Source: Bacillus sp. 2B10 (lineage in GTDB: Bacteria > Pseudomonadota > Alphaproteobacteria > Sphingomonadales > Sphingomonadaceae). Taken from it: 60,011 nucleotides of DNA. Positions 1 through 8,977 of this stretch are shown one piece after another. The position numbers and the translations under genes are program-made. The DNA lies in NCBI GenBank assembly GCA_003946805.1, contig RPSH01000026.1, positions 1 through 60,011 on the forward strand, read 5' to 3'. Numbering within the stretch: the first letter of the stretch is position 1; each line of letters opens with the position of its first letter. Below the pieces are notes generated by a model that had not been told where the DNA came from, made no database searches, and saw only the letters and a program-made list of their open reading frames with translations.

Positions 1-175
1 GGGTAGGGGTTGGGGTTATGCGTTGAGGGCGCCGGGGGGTACCCCTTGAGGGTGCGTTGCGCGATGAGTGCCGGTCATGCGGTTCCGTACGACGGTGTCG
101 GGCACCGTGAAGGCGTGCGCCGCGCAGATGGCGCATGACCTGTATCTGGCTCGCGATCGGCGCTAGGAGGCGAGG
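1..175. other. leader region, no gene recognised
   Basis: I see no convincing gene here; the only frames are very short. The last bases hold a strong ribosome binding site (TAGGAGGCGAGG) for the ligase that follows. Upstream genes of the exopolysaccharide locus may lie outside the window. Confidence 0.6.
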
Positions 176-1681
176 ATGATGCCCGTGAACCCAGTTGCCC
201 GGCGGATCGACCGGTTGCCGGCGTGCGGCGCGGCGGAGGCGGTGGCGTTGGTCGATCGGGCCGGCGTCATGACCTATGCTGCACTGGAAGCGGCCGTTGC
301 GGCGATGGCCGGCGGACTGCGCGCGATGGGCGTGGCGGCGGGGGACCGGGTGGCGACGTGGTTGCCCAAGACGCGGGCCGCGTGCGTGATGCCGCTGGCG
401 GCGGCGCGGATCGGGGCGGTGCACGTGCCGGTCAATCCGGCGCTGAAACGGGCGCAGGTCGCGCATATCTTTGCCGATAGCGGTGCGACCATGCTGGTCA
501 CGGCGGAATCGCGGGTGGCGTCGCTGGAAACCGGCGACGTACCGGCGGACTGTCGCGTGGTGACCGATACGCCCGAAGGTCCGCCGGTCGTCGCCCTCGA
601 CGTCGATACCGATGCGCTGGCGGCGATCCTCTATACCTCCGGATCGACCGGACGGCCCAAGGGGGTGATGCTGAGCCATGCCAATCTGTGGCTGGGGGCG
701 GTGTCGGTCGCGCATTATTTGAAATTGACGCCGGTCGACCGGGTGCTGGCGGTGCTGCCGCTCAGTTTCGATTACGGGCAGAACCAGCTGTTTTCGAGCT
801 GGGTGGCGGGCGCGGCGGTGGTGCCGCTCGACTATCTGACCGCGCGCGACGTGGTGAAGGCGGTCGAACGGTTCGACGCGACGACGCTGGCCGGGGTGCC
901 GCCGCTGTGGACGCAGTTGCTGGAGGCGGCTTGGCCCGATGCGGTTGCAGCGCGGCTGCGGCGGCTGACCAATTCGGGCGGGGCGCTGACGCCGCGGATG
1001 GTTCGGGCGTTGCGCGCGCGGTTCGGCGGGGCGGACCTGTACGCGATGTACGGGCTGACCGAGGCGTTCCGGTCGACCTATCTCGACCCCGCGCTGGTCG
1101 ACGCCCATCCCGAGGCGATCGGGTCGGCGATCCCTCTTGCCGAGGTGGCGGTGGTGCGTGCCGATGGCAGCCGCGCGGACATCGGCGAGGCGGGCGAACT
1201 GGTCCATGCCGGGGCGCTGGTGGCGCAGGGCTATTGGCGGGATGCCGAACGGACGGCGGCGCGGTTTCGTGCCGCCCCGGACTGGATGGAAAGCGGGGGG
1301 ATGGCGGTGTGGTCGGGCGATACCGTCGCGCTGGGCGTGGACGGGCTGCTGCGCTTCGTCGGGCGCGATGACGAGATGATGAAGGTCGCGGGCAACCGGA
1401 TTAGTCCGACCGAGGTCGAGGAGGCGGTGCTGGCCGGCGGCGAGGTGGCCGAGGCGGTGGCGGTTGGCCTGCCCGACGAACGGCAGGGGCAGGCGATCAC
1501 CGTCGTCGCGCGGGCGGCGGTGGCGGACGCGGAAGGTGCGGTGCGTGCGCGGCTGCGGCGGGAACTGCCGAATTTCCAGCAGCCGTCGCATTATGTCTGG
1601 GTCGAGGCGCTGCCGCGCAACGCCAATGGCAAGCTGGACCGGGTGGCGATTCGCGCGCTGGCGCAGGCGGCGGTCGCATGA
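176..1681 (+). CDS. acyl-CoA ligase (AMP-forming), exosortase A system-associated
   Basis: This is a 501-aa member of the ANL adenylating superfamily (acyl-CoA synthetase/AMP ligase). The phosphate-binding signature YTSGSTGRPKG is at about residues 151-163, and the C-terminal swivel domain ends with NANGKLDR, which carries the catalytic lysine. Such enzymes activate an acyl or amino acid as an adenylate and pass it to CoA or a carrier protein. The ORF matches the ligase family that travels with XrtA/PEP-CTERM loci, where its substrate is unknown. The start at 176 follows GGAGG; ATG at 179 is equally possible. The stop overlaps the next gene as ATGA, so the ligase and the PLP decarboxylase are probably translationally coupled and act in one small pathway. 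No acyl carrier protein gene is visible next to them. The domain call is secure; the pathway is inferred from context. Confidence 0.9.
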   Translation: MMPVNPVARRIDRLPACGAAEAVALVDRAGVMTYAALEAAVAAMAGGLRAMGVAAGDRVATWLPKTRAACVMPLAAARIGAVHVPVNPALKRAQVAHIFADSGATMLVTAESRVASLETGDVPADCRVVTDTPEGPPVVALDVDTDALAAILYTSGSTGRPKGVMLSHANLWLGAVSVAHYLKLTPVDRVLAVLPLSFDYGQNQLFSSWVAGAAVVPLDYLTARDVVKAVERFDATTLAGVPPLWTQLLEAAWPDAVAARLRRLTNSGGALTPRMVRALRARFGGADLYAMYGLTEAFRSTYLDPALVDAHPEAIGSAIPLAEVAVVRADGSRADIGEAGELVHAGALVAQGYWRDAERTAARFRAAPDWMESGGMAVWSGDTVALGVDGLLRFVGRDDEMMKVAGNRISPTEVEEAVLAGGEVAEAVAVGLPDERQGQAITVVARAAVADAEGAVRARLRRELPNFQQPSHYVWVEALPRNANGKLDRVAIRALAQAAVA

Positions 1682-2910
1682 AGCCGATCGGTCCCATTCC
1701 GCCTGCCTTTTCCGGCCAGTCACGTCTGATCGTCGGCGGCGAGGATTTCGCGGCGTTGCTGGCGCAGGCTGGGGATACGCCAGCGTTCCTGTACGATGGC
1801 GGCGCGATCGCGGCGCGGGTGGCGCGGCTGCGCGCGGCGCTGCCGGGCGGGGTCGGGGTGCATTATGCGATCAAGGCGAACCCGCACGGCGACCTGCTGA
1901 ACGCGATCGGCCCGCTGGTCGACGGGCTGGACGTGGCGTCGGGGGGCGAGCTGGCCATGGCGCTGGCGGTGAAACCGGCGGCGGCGATCAGCTTTGCCGG
2001 GCCGGGCAAGCGCGACGACGAACTGGCGCAGGCGATCGGCGCAGGCGCGACGCTGCATGTCGAATCCGAGGGCGAGGCCGACCGGGCGCTGGCGATCGGC
2101 GAACGGCTGGGGCTGACCCCGCGCATCGCGGTGCGGGTGAACCCCGATTTCGAGCTGCGCGGGTCGGGGATGCGGATGGGCGGGCGGGCGTCGCCGTTCG
2201 GGATCGACGCGGTGCGGCTGCCCGCGCTGGTGCGGCGGCTGGTGGCGGCCGGTGCCGACTGGCATGGCTTCCACATATTCGCCGGATCGCAGACGCTGGA
2301 TACCGCGGCGATCATCGAGGCGCAGGCGGCGACGCTGGCGCTGGCCGGGCGGCTGGCGGACGAGGCGGGGGCGGCGCCGGCGTTCGTCAATCTGGGCGGC
2401 GGGTTCGGCATCCCCTATTTCGCGGGCGATCGGCCGGTGGATGTCGAAGCGGTCGGCGCGGCGCTGGGCGAAGCGCTGGCCACGCGCGGCGCGGTGCTGG
2501 CGGAGACGGGGTTCGCGGTCGAGCTGGGGCGGTGGCTGGTCGGCGAGGCGGGGGTGTATTGCACCCGGGTGGTCGATGTGAAGGAGAGCGGCGGCGAATG
2601 GTTCGTCGTGGTCGATGGCGGGCTGCACCATCAGCTCGCGGCCAGCGGCAATTTCGGTACGGTGGTGCGACGCAACTATCCGGTGGCGGTGGCGGAGCGG
2701 ATGGATGCCGGGCCGACGATTACCGCGTCGGTGGTGGGGTGCCTGTGCACGCCGCTCGACCGGCTGGCCGACCGGGTGTTGCTGCCGCAGGTCGCGGTGG
2801 GCGATACCATCGTCCTGTTCCAGGCGGGGGCGTATGGCGCAACCGCAAGCCCATCGGCGTTCCTGGGTCATGCGCCGGCGCGCGAGTGGTTCATTCCGGG
2901 AAAGTGCTGA
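1678..2910 (+). CDS. PLP-dependent decarboxylase, exosortase A system-associated
   Basis: This 410-aa protein belongs to the fold-III PLP decarboxylases (ornithine/diaminopimelate decarboxylase type). The PLP-Schiff-base lysine is in HYAIKANPHG (K66), the phosphate-binding glycine loop is NLGGGFGIPYF, and GCLCTPLD near the C-terminus holds the active-site cysteine region. Family knowledge places this subgroup with XrtA exopolysaccharide loci, always near the AMP ligase. A reasonable inference is that it makes a decarboxylated amino acid or polyamine-like substituent that the ligase or FemAB protein handles. The start overlaps the ligase stop by 4 nt. A general lysA is less likely given the neighbours. 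It is distinct from the second fold-III decarboxylase at 21124-22365, so the window has two. Confidence 0.88.
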   Translation: MKPIGPIPPAFSGQSRLIVGGEDFAALLAQAGDTPAFLYDGGAIAARVARLRAALPGGVGVHYAIKANPHGDLLNAIGPLVDGLDVASGGELAMALAVKPAAAISFAGPGKRDDELAQAIGAGATLHVESEGEADRALAIGERLGLTPRIAVRVNPDFELRGSGMRMGGRASPFGIDAVRLPALVRRLVAAGADWHGFHIFAGSQTLDTAAIIEAQAATLALAGRLADEAGAAPAFVNLGGGFGIPYFAGDRPVDVEAVGAALGEALATRGAVLAETGFAVELGRWLVGEAGVYCTRVVDVKESGGEWFVVVDGGLHHQLAASGNFGTVVRRNYPVAVAERMDAGPTITASVVGCLCTPLDRLADRVLLPQVAVGDTIVLFQAGAYGATASPSAFLGHAPAREWFIPGKC

Positions 2911-3049
2911 GACGAACGGTATGCGGCGGTGGTGCGTTGGGTGCGAAAGCGGGCTATACTCAACCCTATCTTTACCCCTTTGGCAGCATAGCAGGTGAAG
3001 TCCTGCGCAGTACCCCAGCGGCTGCGCTTGTTGGTTACGAGGTATTCGA

Positions 3050-3685
3050 ATGCGTCGCAGGCATGGTTTTGGCACGGGTGTAGCACTTTGCGCGGTGCTG
3101 GGCGGGTGCGCCGGGGGGGCGACGCGCCCCGAACTGCCGCCCGCCGCGTTCGTGCAGGCGAAGGAAGCGCCGGGCGAGGCCTATGTCATCGGCCCGCTCG
3201 ACCAGCTGAGCATCTTCGTATGGCGCAACCCCGAACTGTCGACCAAGGTACAGGTGCGCCCCGACGGGCGGATCACCACGCCGCTCATCAACGACATGCC
3301 CGCCACCGGCAAGACGCCGGCGATGCTGGCCGACGACCTGAAGCTGGCGCTGGGCGAATATGTGACGAACCCGTTGGTTTCGGTGATCGTCGAGAATTTC
3401 TCCGGCACGTTCAGCCAGCAGGTGCGGGTGGTCGGCGCGACCGAGAAGCCGGCGTCGATCCCGTATCGCGCCAACATGACGCTGCTCGACGCGATGATTA
3501 CCGTCGGCGGGCTGAACCAGTATGCGGCGGGCAATCGCGCGCGGCTGGTCCGGTACGACCGGGCGACGGGCAAGCAGTCGGAGTTCGGGCTGCGTATCTC
3601 CAGCCTGCTCAAGAACGGCGATTCGTCGGCCAATGTGAAGCTGCAGCCGGGCGACGTCATCATCATTCCCGAAAGCATGTTCTGA
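3050..3685 (+). CDS. XrtA-system polysaccharide export lipoprotein (Wza-like)
   Basis: This 211-aa protein has a short lipoprotein signal with lipobox LGGC (C20). It continues as a polysaccharide biosynthesis/export domain (about residues 40-120, with the typical YVIGPLDQLSIFVWRNPELS opening) and an SLBB-like segment to the end. Wza-type proteins form the outer-membrane channel for exopolysaccharide; this short form matches the PEP-CTERM-associated export family. The start is supported by ACGAGG 7 nt upstream. It is separated from the decarboxylase by 139 bp, the only real gap in the locus. A TATACT hexamer at 2955-2960 could be a -10 element, but I see no good -35, so a promoter here is only suggested. 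It is followed after 1 nt by the chain-length gene. Confidence 0.9.
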   Translation: MRRRHGFGTGVALCAVLGGCAGGATRPELPPAAFVQAKEAPGEAYVIGPLDQLSIFVWRNPELSTKVQVRPDGRITTPLINDMPATGKTPAMLADDLKLALGEYVTNPLVSVIVENFSGTFSQQVRVVGATEKPASIPYRANMTLLDAMITVGGLNQYAAGNRARLVRYDRATGKQSEFGLRISSLLKNGDSSANVKLQPGDVIIIPESMF

Positions 3686-3686
3686 G

Positions 3687-5210
3687 ATGGACGGGCTGTA
3701 CGACGAACTGAAGCTGACGCTGCACGCGATCTGGCAGCGGCGCTGGATCGCGCTGGCGATCGCATGGGTGGTGTGCCTGGGCGGGTGGCTGGCGGTCAGC
3801 CAGATTCCCAACAGCTATCAATCGACCGCGCGGATCATGGTGCAGATGCGCCAGGTGCTGCCTGGGGCGGAAGCCGCCGTCGCGCAGAACGATCAGGCGA
3901 AGAATATCGACCGCATCCGCCAGACGCTGACGTCGGCCGTGAACCTAGAAAAGGTGGTGCGGGGCACGTCGCTGAACGACACCGTCGCCAGCGACCGCGA
4001 CGTGGCGGACCGGGTGGCGTCGCTCCAGAACGCGATCAAGCTGACCGCGCAGCAGGACAATCTGTTCGAGATTTCGGCGACGTCGGGCAATCCGAAGGTC
4101 GCGCGCGAGGTCGTGCAGAAGATGATCGACATCTTCGTCGAATCCAATCTGGCCAGCGACCGCGACGCGACGGTGCAGTCGCTGCGCTTCCTCGACCAGC
4201 AATTGTCGCAGCGGCAGAAGCAGCTGGCCGATGCGGAAGCGCGGCGGCAGGCGTTCCAGGCGCAATATATGGCGATGCTGCCGGGTACCGGGTCGCTCGA
4301 CGACCGCATGTCGAACGCGCGTAGCGAGCTGGCACAGATCGACGGCGATCTGGCGGCGGCGCAGTCGAGCCTGAACGCGGCCAATGCGCAGATGGCGGGG
4401 ACCGCGGCGACGCTGCCGGGAGCGGCGGGAACGGCGATGGTCGGGCCGGCACGCGCGCGGCTGAACGCGATCGAGGGGCAGATCGCCGAGGGGCGCAGCC
4501 GCGGCTGGACCGACGCGCATCCCGACATGGTGGCGCTCAACCGGCAGCTGGCGTCCGCACGGGCGGCGGCGCGCGGCGAAGGGGGTGGCGTGAGCGGCGG
4601 GACCGCGGCATCGCCCAATCCGTTCTACCTGCAGCTGCGCGCGACGCAGGGCGACCGGCAGGCGCGCGTCGCGGAACTGCAGCAGCGCAAGCAGCAGATC
4701 GAAGGGCAACTGAACGGCTTGCAGGCCAAGATTTCGGCCGATCCGCAGGCGGCGGCGCAGCAGTCGCAGCTGGACCGCGATATCGCATCGCTCAAGTCGA
4801 ACTATGACGAGCTGTTCCAGGACCGCGAACAGGTGCGGCTGCGCAGCAGCGTGCAGACCGATACCGATGCGGTGAAGTTCAGCGTGATCGACCCGCCGAC
4901 CCAGCCGCGCGCGCCGGCAGCGCCGAACCGGCCGCTGCTGCTGCTGGGCGTGCTGGTCGTCGGCATCGGGGCCGGCGTCGGCGTGGCGTTCGCGCTCAGC
5001 CGGCTGCGGACCAGCTTCGCTACCGCACAGAAGCTGGAAAAGATCAGCGGCATGCCGGTATTGGGCGCGATCGGCGAAGTGGTGACCGATGCGGTCAAGT
5101 CCGAACGCAAGCGGCGGCTGAAGCTGTTCGCGGGCGGGGCGGGGGCGCTGATGGCGGCGTTCGTGCTGTTGCTGGGGCTGGAATTCGCCCAACGCGGGCT
5201 GGTGGCGTGA
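3687..5210 (+). CDS. XrtA-system chain-length determinant (Wzz/PCP family)
   Basis: This 507-aa inner-membrane polysaccharide co-polymerase has an N-terminal membrane helix at about residues 23-42. A long periplasmic coiled-coil region rich in Q, R, A and E spans about residues 170-390. A C-terminal Wzz-type hairpin begins at RAPAAPNRPL with a helix near 410-432, and a further hydrophobic helix lies at about 475-500. It sets exopolysaccharide chain length and bridges polymerase and export channel. The gene starts 1 nt after the export lipoprotein stop, and its own stop overlaps the kinase gene start, giving a Wza-Wzz-tyrosine-kinase set. Unlike BY-kinases with a fused kinase domain, the ATPase here is a separate polypeptide. 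The call rests on architecture and context and is firm at family level. Confidence 0.9.
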   Translation: MDGLYDELKLTLHAIWQRRWIALAIAWVVCLGGWLAVSQIPNSYQSTARIMVQMRQVLPGAEAAVAQNDQAKNIDRIRQTLTSAVNLEKVVRGTSLNDTVASDRDVADRVASLQNAIKLTAQQDNLFEISATSGNPKVAREVVQKMIDIFVESNLASDRDATVQSLRFLDQQLSQRQKQLADAEARRQAFQAQYMAMLPGTGSLDDRMSNARSELAQIDGDLAAAQSSLNAANAQMAGTAATLPGAAGTAMVGPARARLNAIEGQIAEGRSRGWTDAHPDMVALNRQLASARAAARGEGGGVSGGTAASPNPFYLQLRATQGDRQARVAELQQRKQQIEGQLNGLQAKISADPQAAAQQSQLDRDIASLKSNYDELFQDREQVRLRSSVQTDTDAVKFSVIDPPTQPRAPAAPNRPLLLLGVLVVGIGAGVGVAFALSRLRTSFATAQKLEKISGMPVLGAIGEVVTDAVKSERKRRLKLFAGGAGALMAAFVLLLGLEFAQRGLVA

Positions 5211-6142
5211 GTGGGGAAACGCAAGTGAACGACCAATCGCACCGGGCCATGCGCGCCTCGTTGCTGGAACGCGCGGCGGACCGCTGGCAGCTGGGGCCCA
5301 AGGCCGGCCTGCCGCCCGTCGCCATGCCCGACCTGCCGCCGGCGCCGCCGGCCCCCGTGCCGGTGGCGAAGGCACCCGCGCGCAAGATGCCGCCCGCGCG
5401 CATCCGCCCGGTCGAACCGGCGCGGATCGATCGCGAGATGCTGGCCGAGGCCGGGATGCTGGTACCCGGCGGCCCGGTCACCGCGCTGGCGGAGGAGTTC
5501 CGGCTGGTGAAGCGCCAGCTGCTGACGACCGCAGCGGATGTCGAGAAGCGCGACCCGGAGGCGGCGCGGATGGTGCTGGTGTGTTCGGCGCAGCCGGGCG
5601 ACGGCAAGACGTTCTGCGCGATCAACCTTGCGCTGTCACTGGCGGCAGAGCGCGACCTCCACATCCTGCTGGTCGATGCGGATTTCGCCAAGCCCGACAT
5701 TCTCGCCCGGCTGGGACTGCCCGCCGGACCGGGATTGCTCGACGCGCTGGGCGATCCGGCGATCGATATCGAACAGCTGGTCATTCCGACCGACGTGCCG
5801 CAGCTGTCGCTGTTGCCGGCGGGCAAGCGGACCCATGCTGATACCGAATTGCTGCGCAGCGACCATGCGCACGACGTGCTTACGCGGCTGCTGACCGCCG
5901 ATCCCGACCGTATCGTCATCTTCGATTCGCCGCCGGCGCTGGCGGCATCCCCCGCCGCCGTGCTGGCATCACTGGTCGGGCAGACGGTGCTGGTGGTCCG
6001 CGCCGATCGCAGCAGCGAATCCGACCTGCGCGAGGCGGTGGCGCTGCTCGATGGATGCGAGGAAATCCAGCTGCTGCTGAATGCCACGACGTACCGCGCG
6101 GAGGGTGCGCGCTTCGGCTATTACGGACAGGACGCCGAATGA
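5207..6142 (+). CDS. XrtA-associated tyrosine-protein kinase (BY-kinase/ParA-like ATPase)
   Basis: This is a 311-aa cytoplasmic P-loop ATPase. The Walker A is QPGDGKT (about residues 127-133), the Walker A' is LLVDADFAKPD (about 150-160) and a Walker B-like region is RIVIFDSPPALA. The first ~75 residues are a proline-rich linker, presumably docking to the Wzz partner. The C-terminus carries ATTYRAEGARFGYYG, a small tyrosine cluster consistent with autophosphorylation. These kinases control polymer length by cycles of autophosphorylation. The GTG start at 5207 overlaps the upstream stop (GTGA); GTG at 5225, preceded by GGGGAA, is an alternative. Its stop overlaps the next gene's ATG. Assignment to the XrtA kinase group comes from the gene neighbourhood. 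Confidence 0.87.
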   Translation: MSGETQVNDQSHRAMRASLLERAADRWQLGPKAGLPPVAMPDLPPAPPAPVPVAKAPARKMPPARIRPVEPARIDREMLAEAGMLVPGGPVTALAEEFRLVKRQLLTTAADVEKRDPEAARMVLVCSAQPGDGKTFCAINLALSLAAERDLHILLVDADFAKPDILARLGLPAGPGLLDALGDPAIDIEQLVIPTDVPQLSLLPAGKRTHADTELLRSDHAHDVLTRLLTADPDRIVIFDSPPALAASPAAVLASLVGQTVLVVRADRSSESDLREAVALLDGCEEIQLLLNATTYRAEGARFGYYGQDAE

Positions 6143-7746
6143 TGCGCTGGCTGGCATTTCCCGTCGCGGTCGCCGCCACGGCGACGCCGGCCTTAGCGCA
6201 GCGGGTCGAGATATCGCCCTATGTCGAGGCGGGGCAGGTGCTGCTCGCCGACCTGAAGGATGGCGACGTCGTCACCTATACCCAGCTGACCGCGGGCGTC
6301 GATGCGACGGTCACGACGCAGCGGGTGCAGGTACAGGCCAATTACCAGTATCAGCGCCTGGTCGACTGGGGCGACAGTTTCGGCAGCGGCAGCATCCATT
6401 CGGGTCTGGCGCGCGCCAACGTCGCGATCACGCGCTGGCTGAATCTCGAGGGCGGCGCGATCGCGACGCGGGCGCAGGGCGACACGCGTGGCGGTGGCTT
6501 CGGTCCGCTGGTCAATGCCAGCAACGTCAACACCGCGCAGGTCTATGGCCTGTATGCCGGTCCCAGCATCAACACGCGCGTCGGGCCGTTCGCGGTCAAC
6601 GGCACCTATCAGTTCGGCTATGTGAAGGCGGAGACGCCGGGTGTCGTCGATCTGGCGCCGGGTCAGCGACGGCTGGACTATTACGACGAAGCGACCAGCC
6701 ACCTGGTGATGGGCAGCGCCGGCACGCGCGCGGGCACGCTGCTGCCGATCGGGTTCACCGTGTCGGGCGCGTGGCTGCGCGAGGATGCGGGGCAGCTCGA
6801 CCAGAAGTTCGAGGGCACGTACGGCCGGGTCGATACCGTCGTGCCGATCACCCGCACGCTGGCCGCGGTCGGCGGGGTCGGGTACGAGAAGATCGAGGTG
6901 ACGCAGCGCGACCCGCTGCGCGATGCGCAGAACAACCCGGTGCTGGACGGGGCGGGGCGGTTCGTGACCGATCCGGCGTCGGCGCCGCGCATCGCGTACG
7001 ACACCGACGGCATCATCTGGGACGCGGGCGTGCTGTGGCGGCCGAGCCCGCGCACCGCGCTGGAGGCGCGGCTGGGCCGGCGCTATGGGTCGATGAGCTA
7101 TACGGGGTCGCTGCAATGGCAGGCGGGGCCGACATCGGCGTTGCAGGTCGGCGTCTATGACAGCGTTACGACGTTCGGGCGCCAGCTGACCGGTTCGCTG
7201 TCGCAGCTGCCGGTCAACTATATCGGCGGCGAGGACCCGTTCGGGGCACGCTATGGCGGCTGCGTGTTCGGCGGCGGGGTGACGCCGGAGGGTTCGCCCA
7301 ATGCTGGCGGGTGCCTGACCCCGGTATTCCAGTCGGTCAGCGCGGCGACGTTCCGCGCGCAGGGAATCGATGCGGTCTATTCGATCACGCGGGGACCGAC
7401 GCGGCTGGGGCTGGGCGCGGGCTATGCCAGCCGGCGCTTCTATATCCCGCCGGTGCCCGGTGCGGTCATCTATCGCACGCGCGACCAGAGCTATTACGTC
7501 CAGGGCTTCGGCCAATGGGCGCTGGACGGCCGGTCGTCGATCACCGCCGACGTCTATACCAATTATTTCGCCAGCGGAATCGAGGGCGGGCTGGACGCAT
7601 GGGGCGGCGGGGCGCAGGGCGGCTATTATCGCAGCTTCGGCCGCGCCTATGGCAGCCTGACCGCCGGGGTGTACGGTTTCGACGTCGAACGCAGCGAATC
7701 CGATCTGATCGCGCAAGCTCTGTTGGCGGTAGGGTTCCGTTTCTAA
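6139..7746 (+). CDS. XrtA-system outer-membrane beta-barrel protein
   Basis: This 535-aa protein begins with a cleavable signal peptide (MMRWLAFPVAVAATATPALA, cut likely after ALA-Q). It is followed by many short amphipathic strands rich in Y, G, R and T, and the chain ends in LLAVGFRF with a terminal phenylalanine, the usual outer-membrane barrel signal. It fits the family of large barrel proteins encoded in PEP-CTERM/XrtA exopolysaccharide loci, whose precise role is not established; export or anchoring of the polymer is plausible. The ATG at 6139 overlaps the kinase stop, and a second ATG at 6142 is as good. A longer reading upstream of 6139 would overlap the kinase gene and lacks a signal peptide, so I rejected it. 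Confidence 0.82.
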   Translation: MMRWLAFPVAVAATATPALAQRVEISPYVEAGQVLLADLKDGDVVTYTQLTAGVDATVTTQRVQVQANYQYQRLVDWGDSFGSGSIHSGLARANVAITRWLNLEGGAIATRAQGDTRGGGFGPLVNASNVNTAQVYGLYAGPSINTRVGPFAVNGTYQFGYVKAETPGVVDLAPGQRRLDYYDEATSHLVMGSAGTRAGTLLPIGFTVSGAWLREDAGQLDQKFEGTYGRVDTVVPITRTLAAVGGVGYEKIEVTQRDPLRDAQNNPVLDGAGRFVTDPASAPRIAYDTDGIIWDAGVLWRPSPRTALEARLGRRYGSMSYTGSLQWQAGPTSALQVGVYDSVTTFGRQLTGSLSQLPVNYIGGEDPFGARYGGCVFGGGVTPEGSPNAGGCLTPVFQSVSAATFRAQGIDAVYSITRGPTRLGLGAGYASRRFYIPPVPGAVIYRTRDQSYYVQGFGQWALDGRSSITADVYTNYFASGIEGGLDAWGGGAQGGYYRSFGRAYGSLTAGVYGFDVERSESDLIAQALLAVGFRF

Positions 7747-7794
7747 ACGAACATTCAACCGATCGGGGGTTAGATACTCCCAACGGAGATGAAG

Positions 7795-8970
7795 ATGTAC
7801 GATGACCATTATGGCCTGACCGGTCGCCCGTTCCAGCTTACGCCCGATCCGGCGTTCTGGTTCGACACCGCCACGCATCGCAAGGCCATGGCGTATCTCG
7901 GCTATGGATTGAGCCAGGGCGAAGGGTTCATCGTCATCACCGGCGATCCGGGGACGGGCAAGACGACGCTGCTCGGCCACCTGATGCAGACGATCGATGC
8001 CGAGCGGCTGAACGTGATCCGCATCGTCACGACGCAGATCGAGGCCGACGACCTGCTGCGGCTGGTCGCGGCGGGCCTCGACGTCGATCATCACGGGCTG
8101 ACCAAGGCGCAGTTGCTGGGCGAGATTGAGCGCGGCCTGCACAATGTCGCGCGCGCAGGGCGGCGCACGCTGCTGGTGATCGACGAGGCGCAGTCGCTGC
8201 CGGTCGGGTCGATCGAAGAATTGCGTATGCTGTCGAATTTCCAGGCGGGCGGCTATGCGCTGTTGCAGATATTCCTGCTCGGCCAGCCCGAGTTCCGCCA
8301 GCGACTATACGGGTCGGACCGGCTGGAACAGCTGCGCCAGCGGGTGATCGCGATGCACCACCTCGACCCGATGGGGCTGGAAGAGGTCGGGCCGTATCTG
8401 GAACACCGGCTGGGCGTGGTCGGGTGGACCGGCAGCCCGAGCTTCGGCCACGAATCGCTGGCGGCGCTGCACCACTGGTCCGGGGGAATCCCGCGCCGGC
8501 TGAACCAGCTGGCCAGCCGCGTGCTGCTGTACGGTGCGATCGAGGGGATCGATCGGTTCGGGGCGCTGGACGTGGAGCAGGTGATCGCCGACCTCGACGG
8601 CGACGGGCTGGGCACGACCGCGCCGGAAGCGGCCCCGGTGATGCGCGCCGTGGCGCCGGTCGCCGAGGCGACCCCGGTGGTCGATGCCGATCCGCTGCCG
8701 ATGACCCCGCCGCCGCCGCCGATGCCGCCGCGTCCGATCCACCTGTCGGTGGTCGAGCCCGACAACTGGTCGGTGCCGGCCGGGACGGAGCCTGTGGTCG
8801 CGCCGGTCGGCGATGGCGATACCGCGGCGCTGACCGCGCGGATCGCCGCGCTGGAGGAACGGCTGGAGGAGCAGGATGCGGCGTTGCGCCGGGTGCTGAC
8901 GCTGCTGGTCGATTGGGTGGAAGGCGATCAGCGCCGCCCCGACCTGACGTCGATGCGCCACGCCGGCTGA
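7795..8970 (+). CDS. XrtA/PEP-CTERM-associated ATPase (ExeA/GspA-like AAA+)
   Basis: This 391-aa protein starts MYDDHYGLTGRPFQLTPDP, typical of ExeA/GspA-type AAA ATPases. The Walker A is GDPGTGKTT (about residue 50) and the Walker B LLVIDEAQSL (about 125). The AAA domain ends near residue 265. A proline-rich stretch (about 285-325) and a short coiled coil (ALTARIAALEERLEEQDAALRR) follow. ExeA-type proteins help assemble cell-envelope machines; in XrtA loci this family has no proven job. I chose ATG 7795 over ATG 7789: the GGAG lies directly against 7789 but 6 nt before 7795, and family members start MYxxxYGL. The 48-bp gap upstream is short, so it is probably in the same transcript. Confidence 0.88.
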   Translation: MYDDHYGLTGRPFQLTPDPAFWFDTATHRKAMAYLGYGLSQGEGFIVITGDPGTGKTTLLGHLMQTIDAERLNVIRIVTTQIEADDLLRLVAAGLDVDHHGLTKAQLLGEIERGLHNVARAGRRTLLVIDEAQSLPVGSIEELRMLSNFQAGGYALLQIFLLGQPEFRQRLYGSDRLEQLRQRVIAMHHLDPMGLEEVGPYLEHRLGVVGWTGSPSFGHESLAALHHWSGGIPRRLNQLASRVLLYGAIEGIDRFGALDVEQVIADLDGDGLGTTAPEAAPVMRAVAPVAEATPVVDADPLPMTPPPPPMPPRPIHLSVVEPDNWSVPAGTEPVVAPVGDGDTAALTARIAALEERLEEQDAALRRVLTLLVDWVEGDQRRPDLTSMRHAG

Positions 8971-8977
8971 CCGCGCC

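Noticed and set aside
2955..2960. TATACT as a promoter for the export genes
   Set aside because: No acceptable -35 at 16-18 nt; kept only as a remark.
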